Shown piece by piece: positions 32,959 to 42,986 of a stretch of 58,013 bases of DNA. Below the pieces are notes generated by a model, which saw only the letters and a program-made list of their open reading frames with translations, searched no databases and was not told the origin of the DNA. Made by a program: the position numbers and the translations under genes. The stretch spans positions 1 to 58,013 of the forward strand of contig JAZQBI010000164.1 in the NCBI GenBank assembly GCA_045545635.1, read 5' to 3'. Source of the stretch: RGIG8748 sp045545635 (GTDB lineage: Bacteria > Bacillota > Clostridia > UMGS1810). The number at the start of each line of letters is the position of its first letter. The first letter of the stretch is position 1.

Positions 32959-34140
32959 ATGGAAATATTACAGATGAAACAAATGTTCCGTGAGGTGTTC
33001 GGAGATGGAGAGCTCAGAGTATTCACATCACCGGGAAGAGTAAACCTCATAGGAGAGCACATAGATTACTGTGGAGGTTGCGTTGTGCCTGCAGCACTTG
33101 GTATGGGAACTACCATAGTTGCAAAAAAGAGAGATGACGATATCATAAGGCTAAAAGCAACCGATTTGGATATTGTTGTGGAAACAAAAATTTCAGAGAT
33201 GGAAAGTTTAAAGGGCAAGCTTAAATGGGGTGACTATCAGATTGGAGTTGCACTGGAGCTTATATGCGACGGCTACGAAATCTGCGGATGCGATCTTCTC
33301 TATGATGACACTGTTCCTCACGGGGGCGGACTTTCTTCTTCGGCTGCAATAGAGGTTTCCACAGCGCTGTGTCTTGCTACCTTTGCCAACGAAAAAGCAG
33401 GCAAGAACGAAGAAATTGATATGGTTAAGATGGCAATTCTGTCTCAAAAGGCAGAACACAATTTCATAGGGGTAAAATGCGGAATAATGGATCAGTTTGC
33501 TTCTGCAATGGGCAAGAAAAACCACGCCGTTTACCTTAATTGTTCAACCCTTGAATATAAGCACATACCCCTTAAGCTCGATGGATACAAGCTGGTGCTT
33601 ACCAATACCAATGTCAAACATTCCCTCGGAAGCTCCAAGTACAACGAGAGAAGGGGAGAGTGCGAGGAAGGATTGCAAATTTTAAAAACTGTTCTGCCTC
33701 ACATAACCTGCCTTGCAGATGTAACCGAGGAGGAGTTTGGAAAGCATAAAAACCTTATAGAAAATCCCGTTACAAGAAAGAGAATAAAGCATGTGGTTTA
33801 TGAATGTGAAAGAGTACGGAAGAGTGCTTGTGCAATGGAACGGGGAGACCTTGCAGAATTCGGAAGATATATGAATGAGTCTCACGACTCCCTGAGGATG
33901 GATTACGAGGTAACCTGTCCGGAGCTTGATTTCGTTGTTGACAGTGGCAGAAAAGTTGACGGCGTTCTTGGAATAAGAATGACAGGAGCAGGCTTTGGCG
34001 GTTGCACGGTTGCCATAATAAAGGACGAATCGGTAGAGGACTACAAGTCCGCAGTAGGCAGCTCATATGCGGAAAAATTCGGTCACGAGGCTTCTTTCTA
34101 TGTAACAGATACAGGAGATGGCGGACACGAGATAATATAA
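32959..34140 (+). CDS. galK: galactokinase
   Basis: 393 residues from ATG 32959 after AGGAGTG. GHMP kinase signatures: SPGRVNLIGEHIDYCGG (galactose binding), PHGGGLSSSAAIEVSTAL (ATP loop), GIMDQFASAMG (catalytic Asp) and MTGAGFGGCTVAII near the C-terminus. It phosphorylates galactose to galactose-1-phosphate. Directly downstream of galM. Confidence 0.96.
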   Translation: MEILQMKQMFREVFGDGELRVFTSPGRVNLIGEHIDYCGGCVVPAALGMGTTIVAKKRDDDIIRLKATDLDIVVETKISEMESLKGKLKWGDYQIGVALELICDGYEICGCDLLYDDTVPHGGGLSSSAAIEVSTALCLATFANEKAGKNEEIDMVKMAILSQKAEHNFIGVKCGIMDQFASAMGKKNHAVYLNCSTLEYKHIPLKLDGYKLVLTNTNVKHSLGSSKYNERRGECEEGLQILKTVLPHITCLADVTEEEFGKHKNLIENPVTRKRIKHVVYECERVRKSACAMERGDLAEFGRYMNESHDSLRMDYEVTCPELDFVVDSGRKVDGVLGIRMTGAGFGGCTVAIIKDESVEDYKSAVGSSYAEKFGHEASFYVTDTGDGGHEII

Positions 34141-34156
34141 AATCGGAGGGTATACT

Positions 34157-35080
34157 ATGTATTTATATTTTGCACCCCTTGAGGGCATAACGGGATATAT
34201 ATACCGTAGTACCCACAGAGAATTTTTTGGCGGATGCGATATGTATTATGCACCTTTCATAACTCCCGTGGAAAATGAAAGGCTAAACAGAAAGTGTATG
34301 AGAGACATTCTTCCCGAAAACAACGAGGGAGTTCCTTTGGTTGTTCAGGTTCTTGCCAACAAAAAAGAGGCGTATTTCCGCTTTGAAAAGGAAGCACTTA
34401 ACTTTGGCTACAAGAATATCAATATCAATTTCGGATGTCCATCGGGTACTGTAGTCAAAAAGGACAGGGGTGCAGGTTTTCTTCGTGAGCGAGATGCACT
34501 GGATGGATTCCTCACTGATGTTTTTGAAGAAACATCTGCCAAAATAAGCATAAAGACGAGAATAGGCTTTTATTCTTCTGACGAAATGGAATATCTTACG
34601 GAAATCTACAATAAATATCCTATGGAGCTTCTTATTGTTCACCCCAGAACAAGAGAGGACTATTACAAGGGATTTCCTGATATGGAATGTTTCAAAAAGG
34701 TATATTCTTCGTCACAAAATAAGCTTTGTTATAATGGAGATATTTTTTCTTTTGACGGTTTCAACACCATTGCAGAGCGTTTTCCGAAACTTCACAGTGT
34801 TATGATTGGCAGGGGAGCCATTGCAAATCCTGCAATTTTCAGGGAAATCCGTGGTGGCAAAAGACTCTCCGCTGATGAAATCCTTGCATTTTCCGATGAG
34901 CTTGCAAAAAGGTACTACGAGGTGCTGAAATCCGATATGTACACTCTCCACAAGCTTAAGGAAGTGTGGATGTATATGATGCAGAACTTTCCGGAAGAAA
35001 AGAAAATACTTAAAGCCGTAAAGAAGTCATCTACGGTAGCAGAACTAAAATCGGCGGTACAAAACCTGCCGTCTTTATAA
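34157..35080 (+). CDS. dus: tRNA-dihydrouridine synthase family protein
   Basis: 307 residues. An FMN-dependent TIM barrel: MYLYFAPLEGITGYIYRSTH, VPLVVQVLANKKE, ININFGCPSGTVVKKDRGAGFL (catalytic Cys in GCP), ISIKTRIGF, LLIVHPRTREDYYKG, LCYNGDIFSFDGF and VMIGRGAIANPAIF. It reduces uridine to dihydrouridine in tRNA. The N-terminus replaces the usual PMAGVTD with APLEGIT, as in several Firmicutes paralogues. Between galK (16 bases) and pth (23 bases). Confidence 0.92.
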   Translation: MYLYFAPLEGITGYIYRSTHREFFGGCDMYYAPFITPVENERLNRKCMRDILPENNEGVPLVVQVLANKKEAYFRFEKEALNFGYKNININFGCPSGTVVKKDRGAGFLRERDALDGFLTDVFEETSAKISIKTRIGFYSSDEMEYLTEIYNKYPMELLIVHPRTREDYYKGFPDMECFKKVYSSSQNKLCYNGDIFSFDGFNTIAERFPKLHSVMIGRGAIANPAIFREIRGGKRLSADEILAFSDELAKRYYEVLKSDMYTLHKLKEVWMYMMQNFPEEKKILKAVKKSSTVAELKSAVQNLPSL

Positions 35081-35103
35081 AAATATTTACAGGAGATATC
35101 AAT

Positions 35104-35676
35104 ATGTATCTTATAGCAGGTCTCGGCAACCCCGAGAAGAAATACGAAGCCACAAGACACAACATAGGCTTTGAGACAGTGGATTTACTGGCACATAAGC
35201 TTGGTATCAGTATGAACAAGCTCAAACACAAGGCGATTTTCGGTGAATGTAACATAAAAGGCGAAAAGGTAATTGTCGCAAAACCTCAAACCTATATGAA
35301 TCTTAGCGGAGAGAGTATACGGGATATTGTGAATTTCTACAAAATTCCCGTAGAAAATGTTATTGTAATTTGCGATGACATCAATTTGGAAACAGGGCGA
35401 ATCCGCATAAGACCAAAGGGCAGCGATGGAGGGCACAACGGACTGAAATCCATTATCTATCAGCTTGCCAGTGACGGTTTTACGCGCATTAGAATGGGTG
35501 TGGGTGCACCCAAAGGGGAGCATTACAACCTTGCGGATTATGTTCTCGGAAAGTTCTCCAAGGAGGAGATAGAAATTCTGACCGACACTGCAAACAGAGT
35601 GGTTGATGCCGTGGAGGTTATTATAACAAGCGGTACAGCCAGTGCAATGAATAAATTCAACGGAGCTGCAAAATGA
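35104..35676 (+). CDS. pth: peptidyl-tRNA hydrolase
   Basis: 190 residues. Canonical motifs: LIAGLGNPEKKYEATRHNIGF with the catalytic His19, KPQTYMNLSGES, ICDDINLETGRIRIRPKGSDGGHNGLKSI and RIRMGVGAP. It recycles tRNA from stalled peptidyl-tRNA. Overlaps mfd by four bases (ATGA), the conserved pth-mfd order of Firmicutes. Confidence 0.97.
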   Translation: MYLIAGLGNPEKKYEATRHNIGFETVDLLAHKLGISMNKLKHKAIFGECNIKGEKVIVAKPQTYMNLSGESIRDIVNFYKIPVENVIVICDDINLETGRIRIRPKGSDGGHNGLKSIIYQLASDGFTRIRMGVGAPKGEHYNLADYVLGKFSKEEIEILTDTANRVVDAVEVIITSGTASAMNKFNGAAK

Positions 35677-38600
35677 ACACTTTAAGGTATCTTATTGACG
35701 GGATGAACGAATTTGATTCGGTATGTTCCCATGTAAAAAAAGGCTCAGGCTATGTACACGCCATAGGCGTTTCTGCAAGTCAGCGGAGCCATCTTATATA
35801 TTCTCTAGGCGAGAACCGTGATACCAGGTGTATTGTGGTTACCTCCGATGAGCTTGAAGCAGGAAGGACACTCAAGGAGCTGTCGTTCCTCTCTTGCGGT
35901 GGAGCTGTTTATTTTCCCCCAAGAGAATATGTGTACTACGATGTTGATGTTTCCAACAGGAAAAGCGAGTTTGACAGACTGTCTGCACTTTCAAAAATAA
36001 AGGACGCAAAATATATAGTAACCACTGTGTCTGCACTGGCATCATACACTGCTGATGCGGATATATATGCAGACAGTACATTTACCTTAAAATCTGACAG
36101 CACAATGGATATATCCAAAATGACAGAAAAGCTTCTCTATATGGGCTATACCCGTGTAAGCTCCGTAGAGGGTGTAGGGCAGTTCAGTGTCCGGGGCTCC
36201 ATAATCGATATTTTCTCAACCGGAAATGATTTACCCTACAGAATAGAGTTCTGGGGTGATGATGTGGATTCCATACGCACATTCTCTTGCGAAACTCAGC
36301 TATCCTCGGATTATGCGGATGAGGCGGTAATCACTCCTGCAAGAGAGCTTATGTATACGGATGATATGGCATCAAAGGTGGCAGAGGCTATCTATGATAT
36401 GGGTAACGAAAACCTTAACCGTGATGCGGAAAAGCTTACTCAGAACCATTATTTTCATTCGGCGGATAAATACCTTCCGTATTTTTACAAGCGAGTTCCG
36501 ACTCTCATGGACTATGTGGGGGACGATGCGTTTTATGTCCTTTGCGAACCCAAAGAACTGAAAAGCAAATTTGATGTATGGTACAAGGAACAGAACGAAA
36601 TCATAACATCGCTTCTGGAAAAGGGGCTTTTCCCCAGAAGCACAGGAGAGTATTTTGTATCCTATCAGGATATAGTCCGCAGGGTATCGGAGTCCGTGGC
36701 GGTAACGGTGAGTGCACTTTCTCACACAACACCGGATATAAAGCCCAGAGAAATCGTTTCATTTTCTGCAAAGACACTCAGGGCATATACGGATAATGCG
36801 CAGTACATGGTGGACGATATTGAATTCTGGAAAAAGAGTTCATACAGAGTTGCGGTACTTCTCGGAACTGATACCAAAATACGAAATCTGGCGGATATGC
36901 TCATGCAAAAGGGCATAAATGCAGTTTGTATGGATAACTTTGAAAAGATACCGGATTTCGGAGAGGTATATATATACAAAGGTACACTGGAAAGAGGCTT
37001 TGAATACCCCTCAATAAAAACGGCGGTTATTACTGACGGAGAGCCGGCAACGGCAAGGAAAAAGCGTCCCAAGCCAAAGAATGCCAAGGATGCGATAAAA
37101 AGCTTTGATGAAATCACTCCGGGAGATTATGTTGTTCACAGAACCCACGGAGTTGCAAAATATGTAGGAATTCATCAGCTTGAGGTTCAGGGTGTAATAA
37201 GGGATTATCTCAAGCTCAAGTACAAGGGCAGTGACTGCCTGTATGTTCCCGTTGAGCAGATGAATCTTCTGTACAGATATTCCTCGTCCACCGAGGAAAA
37301 AACGGTTAAGTTAAACAGCCTTGGCGGTACTATGTGGCAAAAAACCGTAACCAAGGTTAAGGAGAGCGTGGCAACTCTTGCACAGGATATGATTAATCTC
37401 TATGCGGAGAGAAGCCGTATGCAGGGACATATCTTTCCGCCTGATACCGATTGGCAGAGACAGTTTGAAGGGGATTTTCTTTATGATGAAACTCCCGACC
37501 AGCTTCGTTCCATTGCCGAAGTCAAGAAGGATATGGAGGAAGGAAAGTGTATGGACCGTCTTTTGTGCGGAGATGTCGGCTACGGAAAAACAGAGGTAGC
37601 TCTTCGTGCCGCATTCAAAACGGTTATGGACGGTATGCAGGTTGCATATCTTGTTCCCACCACCATTCTTGCTTCACAGCATTTTAACACCTTCGTTTCC
37701 CGAATGAAGGAATACTGCATAAATGTGGAGATGCTCAGCCGCTTCCGCACAAAAAAGCAGCAGGATGAAATAATAAAAAAGCTGGAGTCGGGACAGGTTG
37801 ATGTTATAATCGGTACTCACAGAATACTTCAGAAGGATGTAAAGTTTAAGTCTCTGGGACTTCTTATTATAGATGAAGAACAGCGTTTCGGTGTTCGTCA
37901 CAAGGATAAATTAAAGGAAATCAAAAAAGATGTTAATGTACTTACCTTAAGTGCAACCCCTATACCCAGAACCCTTAATATGGCAATGATGGGTATAAGG
38001 GATCTTAGTGTTCTTGCGGCACCTCCCAACGACAGAGCGCCTGTTCAGACCTTCGTTATGGAATACAATCCTATTGTGGTTCAGACTGCCATAGAGCGTG
38101 AGCTTGCAAGAGGCGGTCAGGTGTACTATCTCCACAACCGTGTGGATACCATAGACAAGGTAGCATTCACAATCAGTGAGCTGGTTCCAAATGCCAGAGT
38201 AAGTGTTGCCCACGGCAAAATGAGCGAATCTGAGCTTGAAAATATTATGATGGACCTTATCGAGGGCGAGATAGATGTTCTTGTGTGTACAACCATCATA
38301 GAGACAGGACTGGATGTTCCCAATGTCAATACCCTTATTGTGGAAAATTCCGATTGTCTCGGACTATCGCAGCTATATCAGCTAAAGGGAAGAGTAGGAC
38401 GTTCCAACAGATTGTCCTATGCATATTTTACCTATCACGAGGGCAAGGTTCTGGATAGAATTGCTCAAAAAAGGCTTGGTGCCATAAGGGAGTTTACCGA
38501 ATTCGGTTCAGGCTTCAAGATAGCAATGCGTGATCTGGAAATTCGCGGTGCCGGAAATATTCTCGGCAAGGAACAGCACGGAAATATGAATCTTGTAGGC

Positions 38601-39116
38601 TATGATATGTATTGTCTGCTCCTTGAGCAGGCAGTTGCGGAATTAAAAGGACAGCAGACGATAGAGAAAGTGGACACCAATATAGATATCGGTGTAAGTG
38701 CATATATACCGTCAAAGTCTGTGGAGGATGAAAAACAGCGAATAGAGATGTACCGTAAGATTGCCGCTATTTCCACCGAGGAGGATATACAGGATGTGGA
38801 AGATGAATATATCGACAGATACGGCGATGTTCCCGAAAGTGTAGATAATCTTATGCAGATAGCCCATATGAAGCATATTGCCGGAGATATGTGCATTTCT
38901 GAAATAACCTATAAGGATTCTATGATTGTTTTTGCATTTGAACGTATTGTAAGCACAAAATCCATAGTGGAAATCATATCAGATTTCAAGGGAAAAATGA
39001 TGTTTTCTTCGGGAAATGTGTCATATCTAAGCTACAAGTGCGAAAGTGATGTACTGAAGAATATTAAAATTATATTACAAAAACTTCAAAAAGCAATACA
39101 GCAGGACGAAACATAG
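35673..39116 (+). CDS. mfd: transcription-repair coupling factor
   Basis: 1147 residues, full length. The N-terminal UvrB-like region (about 1-340: FPPREYVYYDVDVSNRKSEF, GQFSVRGSIIDIFSTG) is followed by the RNA polymerase-interaction domain (about 480-545: PGDYVVHRTHGVAKYVGI), the RecG-like translocase with Walker A CGDVGYGKTEVALRAAFK, LLIIDEEQRFGV, LSATPIPRTLNM and QLKGRVGRSNRLSYAYF, and the C-terminal TRCF domain. It removes RNA polymerase stalled at lesions and recruits UvrA. Co-translated with pth. Confidence 0.97.
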   Translation: MNTLRYLIDGMNEFDSVCSHVKKGSGYVHAIGVSASQRSHLIYSLGENRDTRCIVVTSDELEAGRTLKELSFLSCGGAVYFPPREYVYYDVDVSNRKSEFDRLSALSKIKDAKYIVTTVSALASYTADADIYADSTFTLKSDSTMDISKMTEKLLYMGYTRVSSVEGVGQFSVRGSIIDIFSTGNDLPYRIEFWGDDVDSIRTFSCETQLSSDYADEAVITPARELMYTDDMASKVAEAIYDMGNENLNRDAEKLTQNHYFHSADKYLPYFYKRVPTLMDYVGDDAFYVLCEPKELKSKFDVWYKEQNEIITSLLEKGLFPRSTGEYFVSYQDIVRRVSESVAVTVSALSHTTPDIKPREIVSFSAKTLRAYTDNAQYMVDDIEFWKKSSYRVAVLLGTDTKIRNLADMLMQKGINAVCMDNFEKIPDFGEVYIYKGTLERGFEYPSIKTAVITDGEPATARKKRPKPKNAKDAIKSFDEITPGDYVVHRTHGVAKYVGIHQLEVQGVIRDYLKLKYKGSDCLYVPVEQMNLLYRYSSSTEEKTVKLNSLGGTMWQKTVTKVKESVATLAQDMINLYAERSRMQGHIFPPDTDWQRQFEGDFLYDETPDQLRSIAEVKKDMEEGKCMDRLLCGDVGYGKTEVALRAAFKTVMDGMQVAYLVPTTILASQHFNTFVSRMKEYCINVEMLSRFRTKKQQDEIIKKLESGQVDVIIGTHRILQKDVKFKSLGLLIIDEEQRFGVRHKDKLKEIKKDVNVLTLSATPIPRTLNMAMMGIRDLSVLAAPPNDRAPVQTFVMEYNPIVVQTAIERELARGGQVYYLHNRVDTIDKVAFTISELVPNARVSVAHGKMSESELENIMMDLIEGEIDVLVCTTIIETGLDVPNVNTLIVENSDCLGLSQLYQLKGRVGRSNRLSYAYFTYHEGKVLDRIAQKRLGAIREFTEFGSGFKIAMRDLEIRGAGNILGKEQHGNMNLVGYDMYCLLLEQAVAELKGQQTIEKVDTNIDIGVSAYIPSKSVEDEKQRIEMYRKIAAISTEEDIQDVEDEYIDRYGDVPESVDNLMQIAHMKHIAGDMCISEITYKDSMIVFAFERIVSTKSIVEIISDFKGKMMFSSGNVSYLSYKCESDVLKNIKIILQKLQKAIQQDET

Positions 39117-39163
39117 GTTATAATGTAGTTTGTATATTTATCTAAACCAGGAGGTAAAACATT

Positions 39164-40300
39164 ATGAAAAAGTTTCTTAAATTGATTTCCGTGTTTTGCA
39201 TAATGAGTCTTTTTGCAGGATGCGGTGCCGCAAAAAATGAAGAAACCGAGAAAAAAGAAAATAACAAAAAGTCAGATTCTGAAATTGTTATGACATTAGG
39301 TGATAACGAATATAGCAGAGAGCGTTTCAATCTGTATTTCTATAATGCACAGGACGAAATGCTTAAGAGTGCACAGATTACCAAGGCAGAGGATATTCCT
39401 GACGATTTCTGGACATTTGCCGATGATAATGGTAAGTCACAGCTTGAATATGCAAAGGAATTGGCTCTTGATTTCTTAAAGGACGATGCGATACTCTATG
39501 CTAAATCCGTAGAAAACGGTGTTGAGCTTTCCAGTGAGGAGAGATCATATATATCAAGCCAGATTTCCTCACTTAAGCAGGACAATGTGTCTCTTGCACA
39601 ATTTGAATATATGGGTATAAGTGTAGAAGAGCTTGAAAATTATTACAAGGAAATGTTTACAATCCAGCACCTTTCCGACAAACTTATAGAAAAAGGTGAA
39701 ATAAAGATAGACGATGTCGCTGCCAAGGAGCAGTTTGAATCCGCTTTTGTAAAGGCACAGCATATCCTTATCCCCACAGTTAATCAGGAAACTCAGGCAC
39801 CCCTTTCCGATGAGGAAGTAGCAAAGGCAAAGAAGAAAGCAGAAGACATCTTAAAGCGTATAAAAGACGGTGAGGACTTTACAGAGCTTATGAACAAGTA
39901 CTGTGAGGATCCCGGCGTTAAGCAGAATCCCGACGGATATGTGTTCTCTTCCGGTGTTATGGTTCCCGAGTTTGAAGAAGCAGCATTTGCCCTTGCCGAA
40001 GGTGAGGTAAGTGAGCTTGTTACAACAAGCTACGGTATTCACATAATAAAGAGAGTACCCTTTGATATGAGCGGAACACAGGAGAAGGAATCCCTGAAGT
40101 CTGTGAAATCACAGCTTGCAGTTCCCGAACTTCAGAAGCTTCTTGAAACCTGGAGGGGTGAAATGGATATTAAGGTTAACGAAGATGCCCTCAAAGATCT
40201 GAAGCCTTTCATTACAAATAATGTGCCTCAGGAAGGCACAGAAGGAGCAGAGGCTGAGGCTCCTGAGACAGAAACTGTTGAAGAAACAAAAGAAAATTAA
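39164..40300 (+). CDS. prsA: peptidyl-prolyl isomerase lipoprotein, PrsA-like
   Basis: 378 residues. A lipoprotein signal (MKKFLKLISVFCIMSLFAG then the lipobox Cys) is followed by a SurA/PrsA-type N-terminal helical domain (about 40-195), a parvulin domain (about 195-305: KAQHILIPTVN, FTELMNKYCEDPGVKQNPDG, FEEAAFALAEGEVSELV, YGIHIIKR), and an acidic Glu-rich tail. It helps proteins fold after export. The acidic tail after residue 350 has no obvious partner. A terminator follows. Confidence 0.9.
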   Translation: MKKFLKLISVFCIMSLFAGCGAAKNEETEKKENNKKSDSEIVMTLGDNEYSRERFNLYFYNAQDEMLKSAQITKAEDIPDDFWTFADDNGKSQLEYAKELALDFLKDDAILYAKSVENGVELSSEERSYISSQISSLKQDNVSLAQFEYMGISVEELENYYKEMFTIQHLSDKLIEKGEIKIDDVAAKEQFESAFVKAQHILIPTVNQETQAPLSDEEVAKAKKKAEDILKRIKDGEDFTELMNKYCEDPGVKQNPDGYVFSSGVMVPEFEEAAFALAEGEVSELVTTSYGIHIIKRVPFDMSGTQEKESLKSVKSQLAVPELQKLLETWRGEMDIKVNEDALKDLKPFITNNVPQEGTEGAEAEAPETETVEETKEN

Positions 40301-40307
40301 TTAAAAA

Positions 40308-40351
40308 ATGAGCTGTTTTGATGAAATCAATCGAAACAGCTCTTATTTTTT
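40308..40351 (+). terminator. terminator after prsA
   Basis: The stem GAGCTGTTTTGAT/ATCGAAACAGCTC with an internal imperfect part is followed by TTATTTTTT. Confidence 0.85.
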
Positions 40352-40446
40352 GGATGAATATTATATTATCGATTACATTAATTTACAAAATATTCTGCTC
40401 TGACGTGATAGAATTATGTTAATAAACTGTCAAGGAGAAAACAAAA

Positions 40447-42771
40447 ATGCAGAATATAAGAGAAATATCCCCAAAAGACATTGTGCAAAAAGGTGTAGAG
40501 AGTCTGAATCTTAATCTGTCGGATGTAATATATACATTGTGTTGTTATGCGATTTCGGCATGTACGGTTTTGGGAAATTTGTCACCGTTTCCGATTGGAG
40601 TTTACATAGCGGCATTTGCATCCGGAAAATGGCTTATGTTTGCTGTTTCCGCTATAATGGGTGTCATACGGTTTGCACAGGGAATAAATGCTGTTACATA
40701 CATTTTTGCAATCATCGGAGCAACGGCTGTTATGGCTGTATTAAAAGGCGATTTTATCAAAAGAGCTCTTGTTGTCAGCGCAGTCTTTTCTACGATTCTT
40801 TTTGTACGCAATTTGTTTACCGGAGCAATGTGGTATGAGTATGGCATTTCGATTATGGAGGGGATGCTGTGCTTTTCGGCTGCTTTTGTATTCAGAAGTG
40901 CCGTACCTCTTCTTATTGGTGTCAGGGAGCGGAGATGTATACCTGATTCGGAGGTTTTGTGCCTTATTTTGTTTTTTGTCGCAATAATAAGGTGTACAGT
41001 GGGAATTCCTGAAGTTATGGGATTAAATGTTGCGGTTATACTTTCCATTTTGCTTCTTTTTGTTTTTATCACAGACACAAGTCCGTCAAATGCCTGTGCC
41101 GTTGGGGTACTCTTTGGTTTGGCAATGTACGATGGCACAGTGGATATAGGAACATCAATAGGTACATTTGCAGTGTGTTCTATGACATCGGGACTACTCA
41201 GCAAACTTGGAAAATGGGGCGTAGTTCTGGGATTTATGCTGGCAAATATGGTGCTTGTTGCATTTTTTGAAAATGTAATGACAGCATTTGATATTTTTGA
41301 GATAGTCGTTGCGGCAGTGGTGTTCGCATTATTGCCAAAGAGGATAATCCGTTATGCGGATATGATAAATTCAAAAACCGTTCGCATGGCAACAAAGGCA
41401 TTTGTGGAGCAGGACAAGCTCCAGACAGTAATATCAAAAAGGCTTGTCAACCTTTCGGATTCCTTTTGCTTACTTGCCTGTTCATATGAGGAATGCTTCA
41501 AAAATGAAACAATGTCAAAAAATTATGTTGTTCATATGTTTGACACCGCCTGCGGAAAAATATGTCCCGATTGCGGTCTCAAGTATAATTGTTGGGAACG
41601 GTGCTACAAGGATACATACAAAGCCATGTTTCAGATGCTGGAAACTGCCGAAAAAAAAGGTGGCATTTCCGAGGGGGATGTACCGGAGTATTTATCCTCA
41701 AAATGTATAAAGCTCAAGGAATTTGTTATGCAATTTGAACGGATGATGGATATATACCGTGTAGAAAAAATGTGGCAGCAAAAGCTTAATAGCTCCCGCA
41801 GACTGGTAGCGGATCAGCTTACTGCAATAGGGCGTTCCGTTGCAAATGTTGCCAATGAGTTTGATATGTGTGTGGATACAGCAACGGAAAAAGTTCTTAA
41901 AGCAGAGCTGGACAAACAAAAGGCAGATTTTAAAAATGTAGTTTTTCTAAAAGGAAATGGCGATAATTTCAGTGTTGAAATTGTTATGAAAAAGTGGAAC
42001 TACACGGTAAAAGAGGAACAGATGATAGAAAGTGTTGTAGCAAAGGTAACGGGAAAAGATACCGTACTTACCTCGGTTATAAATACGGGAGATGGGGTTT
42101 CGCTTACACTAAGGGACAGCTTCAGATACAGAGCAAGCATCGGAACATCATTTGTTCCAAAAGACGGAGAAAAAGTTTCCGGTGACAGCTTTGTAGTTTG
42201 CAGAAGCTCAGGGGACGGTGCAGTAGCTGCCATAAGCGACGGTATGGGAACAGGCCCGGAGGCGGCGGCAGAGAGCAGAACTGCAACGGAGCTTTTAAGT
42301 AACTTCCTCAGGGCAGGCATTGATACGGAAACAGCACTGGAGCTTATCAATTCTTCGCTTCTTCTTCGCTCGTCGGGAGACAGCTTTGCCACTATGGATG
42401 TGTGCAGAGCGGATTTGTCATCAGGAAGTATATTGATTTCCAAAAACGGTGCGGCAACGGGTTATGTAAAGACCGGTGATGAGGTTACAAAAGTTGAATC
42501 GGATTCTCTGCCTTTTGGAGTGATTGGGCATTACGGAAAAATAAGCACAAAGATTTTTCCCGTCAAAGGAGAGGCAACAGTTGTAATGATGTCTGACGGT
42601 GTTGCAGATGTATTTGCAATGCACAACAAGGAATACATTCCCGATATAATAAAGGAAAAACAAAACCCACAGCTTACAGCAAGCACAATACTCGGAAAAG
42701 CTATGGAGCTTTCGGACGGAAAAGCAATGGATGATATGACAGTTGTTGTGGTTGATGTTTGGGAAACGTAA
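40447..42771 (+). CDS. spoIIE: stage II sporulation protein E
   Basis: 774 residues. The N-terminal about 310 residues hold about ten membrane helices; a cytosolic cysteine-containing regulatory region (about 320-560: CGKICPDCGLKYNCWERCYKD) follows, then a PP2C-type phosphatase domain (about 570-774) with metal sites in AAISDGMGTGPEAAAESR and VVMMSDGVADVF and a final DDMTVVVVDVWET. In the forespore SpoIIE dephosphorylates SpoIIAA to release sigma-F, and it localises to the polar septum. It shows that the organism belongs to an endospore-forming lineage. TAGAAT near 40409 could be a -10 without a clear -35, as in Spo0A-activated promoters, but no convincing 0A box was found. Confidence 0.95.
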   Translation: MQNIREISPKDIVQKGVESLNLNLSDVIYTLCCYAISACTVLGNLSPFPIGVYIAAFASGKWLMFAVSAIMGVIRFAQGINAVTYIFAIIGATAVMAVLKGDFIKRALVVSAVFSTILFVRNLFTGAMWYEYGISIMEGMLCFSAAFVFRSAVPLLIGVRERRCIPDSEVLCLILFFVAIIRCTVGIPEVMGLNVAVILSILLLFVFITDTSPSNACAVGVLFGLAMYDGTVDIGTSIGTFAVCSMTSGLLSKLGKWGVVLGFMLANMVLVAFFENVMTAFDIFEIVVAAVVFALLPKRIIRYADMINSKTVRMATKAFVEQDKLQTVISKRLVNLSDSFCLLACSYEECFKNETMSKNYVVHMFDTACGKICPDCGLKYNCWERCYKDTYKAMFQMLETAEKKGGISEGDVPEYLSSKCIKLKEFVMQFERMMDIYRVEKMWQQKLNSSRRLVADQLTAIGRSVANVANEFDMCVDTATEKVLKAELDKQKADFKNVVFLKGNGDNFSVEIVMKKWNYTVKEEQMIESVVAKVTGKDTVLTSVINTGDGVSLTLRDSFRYRASIGTSFVPKDGEKVSGDSFVVCRSSGDGAVAAISDGMGTGPEAAAESRTATELLSNFLRAGIDTETALELINSSLLLRSSGDSFATMDVCRADLSSGSILISKNGAATGYVKTGDEVTKVESDSLPFGVIGHYGKISTKIFPVKGEATVVMMSDGVADVFAMHNKEYIPDIIKEKQNPQLTASTILGKAMELSDGKAMDDMTVVVVDVWET

Positions 42772-42813
42772 AAAAAGACTGTAAATTAAATTCCGACGAA
42801 TTAATTTACAGTC
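42771..42813 (-). terminator. minus-strand terminator-like hairpin at the end of spoIIE
   Basis: The arms GACTGTAAATTAA (42777-42789) and TTAATTTACAGTC (42801-42813) pair perfectly, and the inner AATTC/GAATT extend the stem. The oligo-A at 42770-42776 becomes a T-run when read on the minus strand, so as an intrinsic terminator it points towards spoIIE. Confidence 0.6.
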
Positions 42814-42844
42814 CCGTTGGGGAATAGGAAAAAATGATTCAGAA

Positions 42845-42935
42845 TTGTCAAATCGAACTCAAAGCAAGGCTTTTCCTTGCTTTGAGTGGTAACCCGAAGG
42901 CGTGCGAGGGCACGTCGAGAGGTGAGATTTGGCAA
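42845..42935. ncRNA. candidate structured RNA or palindromic repeat element (three-way junction)
   Basis: An outer helix TTGTCAAATC (42845-42854) with GATTTGGCAA (42926-42935) encloses two arms. Arm one is ACTCAAAGCAAGG/CCTTGCTTTGAGT (42857-42869 with 42875-42887), a 13-bp perfect stem. Arm two pairs ACC, CGA and CGTGC (42892-42905) with GCACG, TCG and GGT (42910-42923) around GAGG. The outer helix needs one G-T pair, which hints at RNA selection. The strand is uncertain because terminator-like hairpins flank it on both sides. It could also be a mobile palindromic repeat; only one copy is seen in this window. Confidence 0.5.
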
Positions 42936-42958
42936 TAGCAAAAAGGCATATATTTGAA

Positions 42959-42986
42959 GAAAAACATCTGGAAACAGATGTTTTTC
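42959..42986. terminator. bidirectional terminator between spoIIE and gdhA
   Basis: AAAAACATCTG and CAGATGTTTTT pair around a GAAA tetraloop. T-runs are present on both strands. It would end gdhA transcripts on the minus strand and anything arriving from spoIIE on the plus strand. Confidence 0.8.

Noticed and set aside
40351..40446. Spo0A box upstream of spoIIE
   Set aside because: No TGTCGAA-like core was found on either strand in the intergenic region; a TAGAAT -10 without a -35 is suggestive only.
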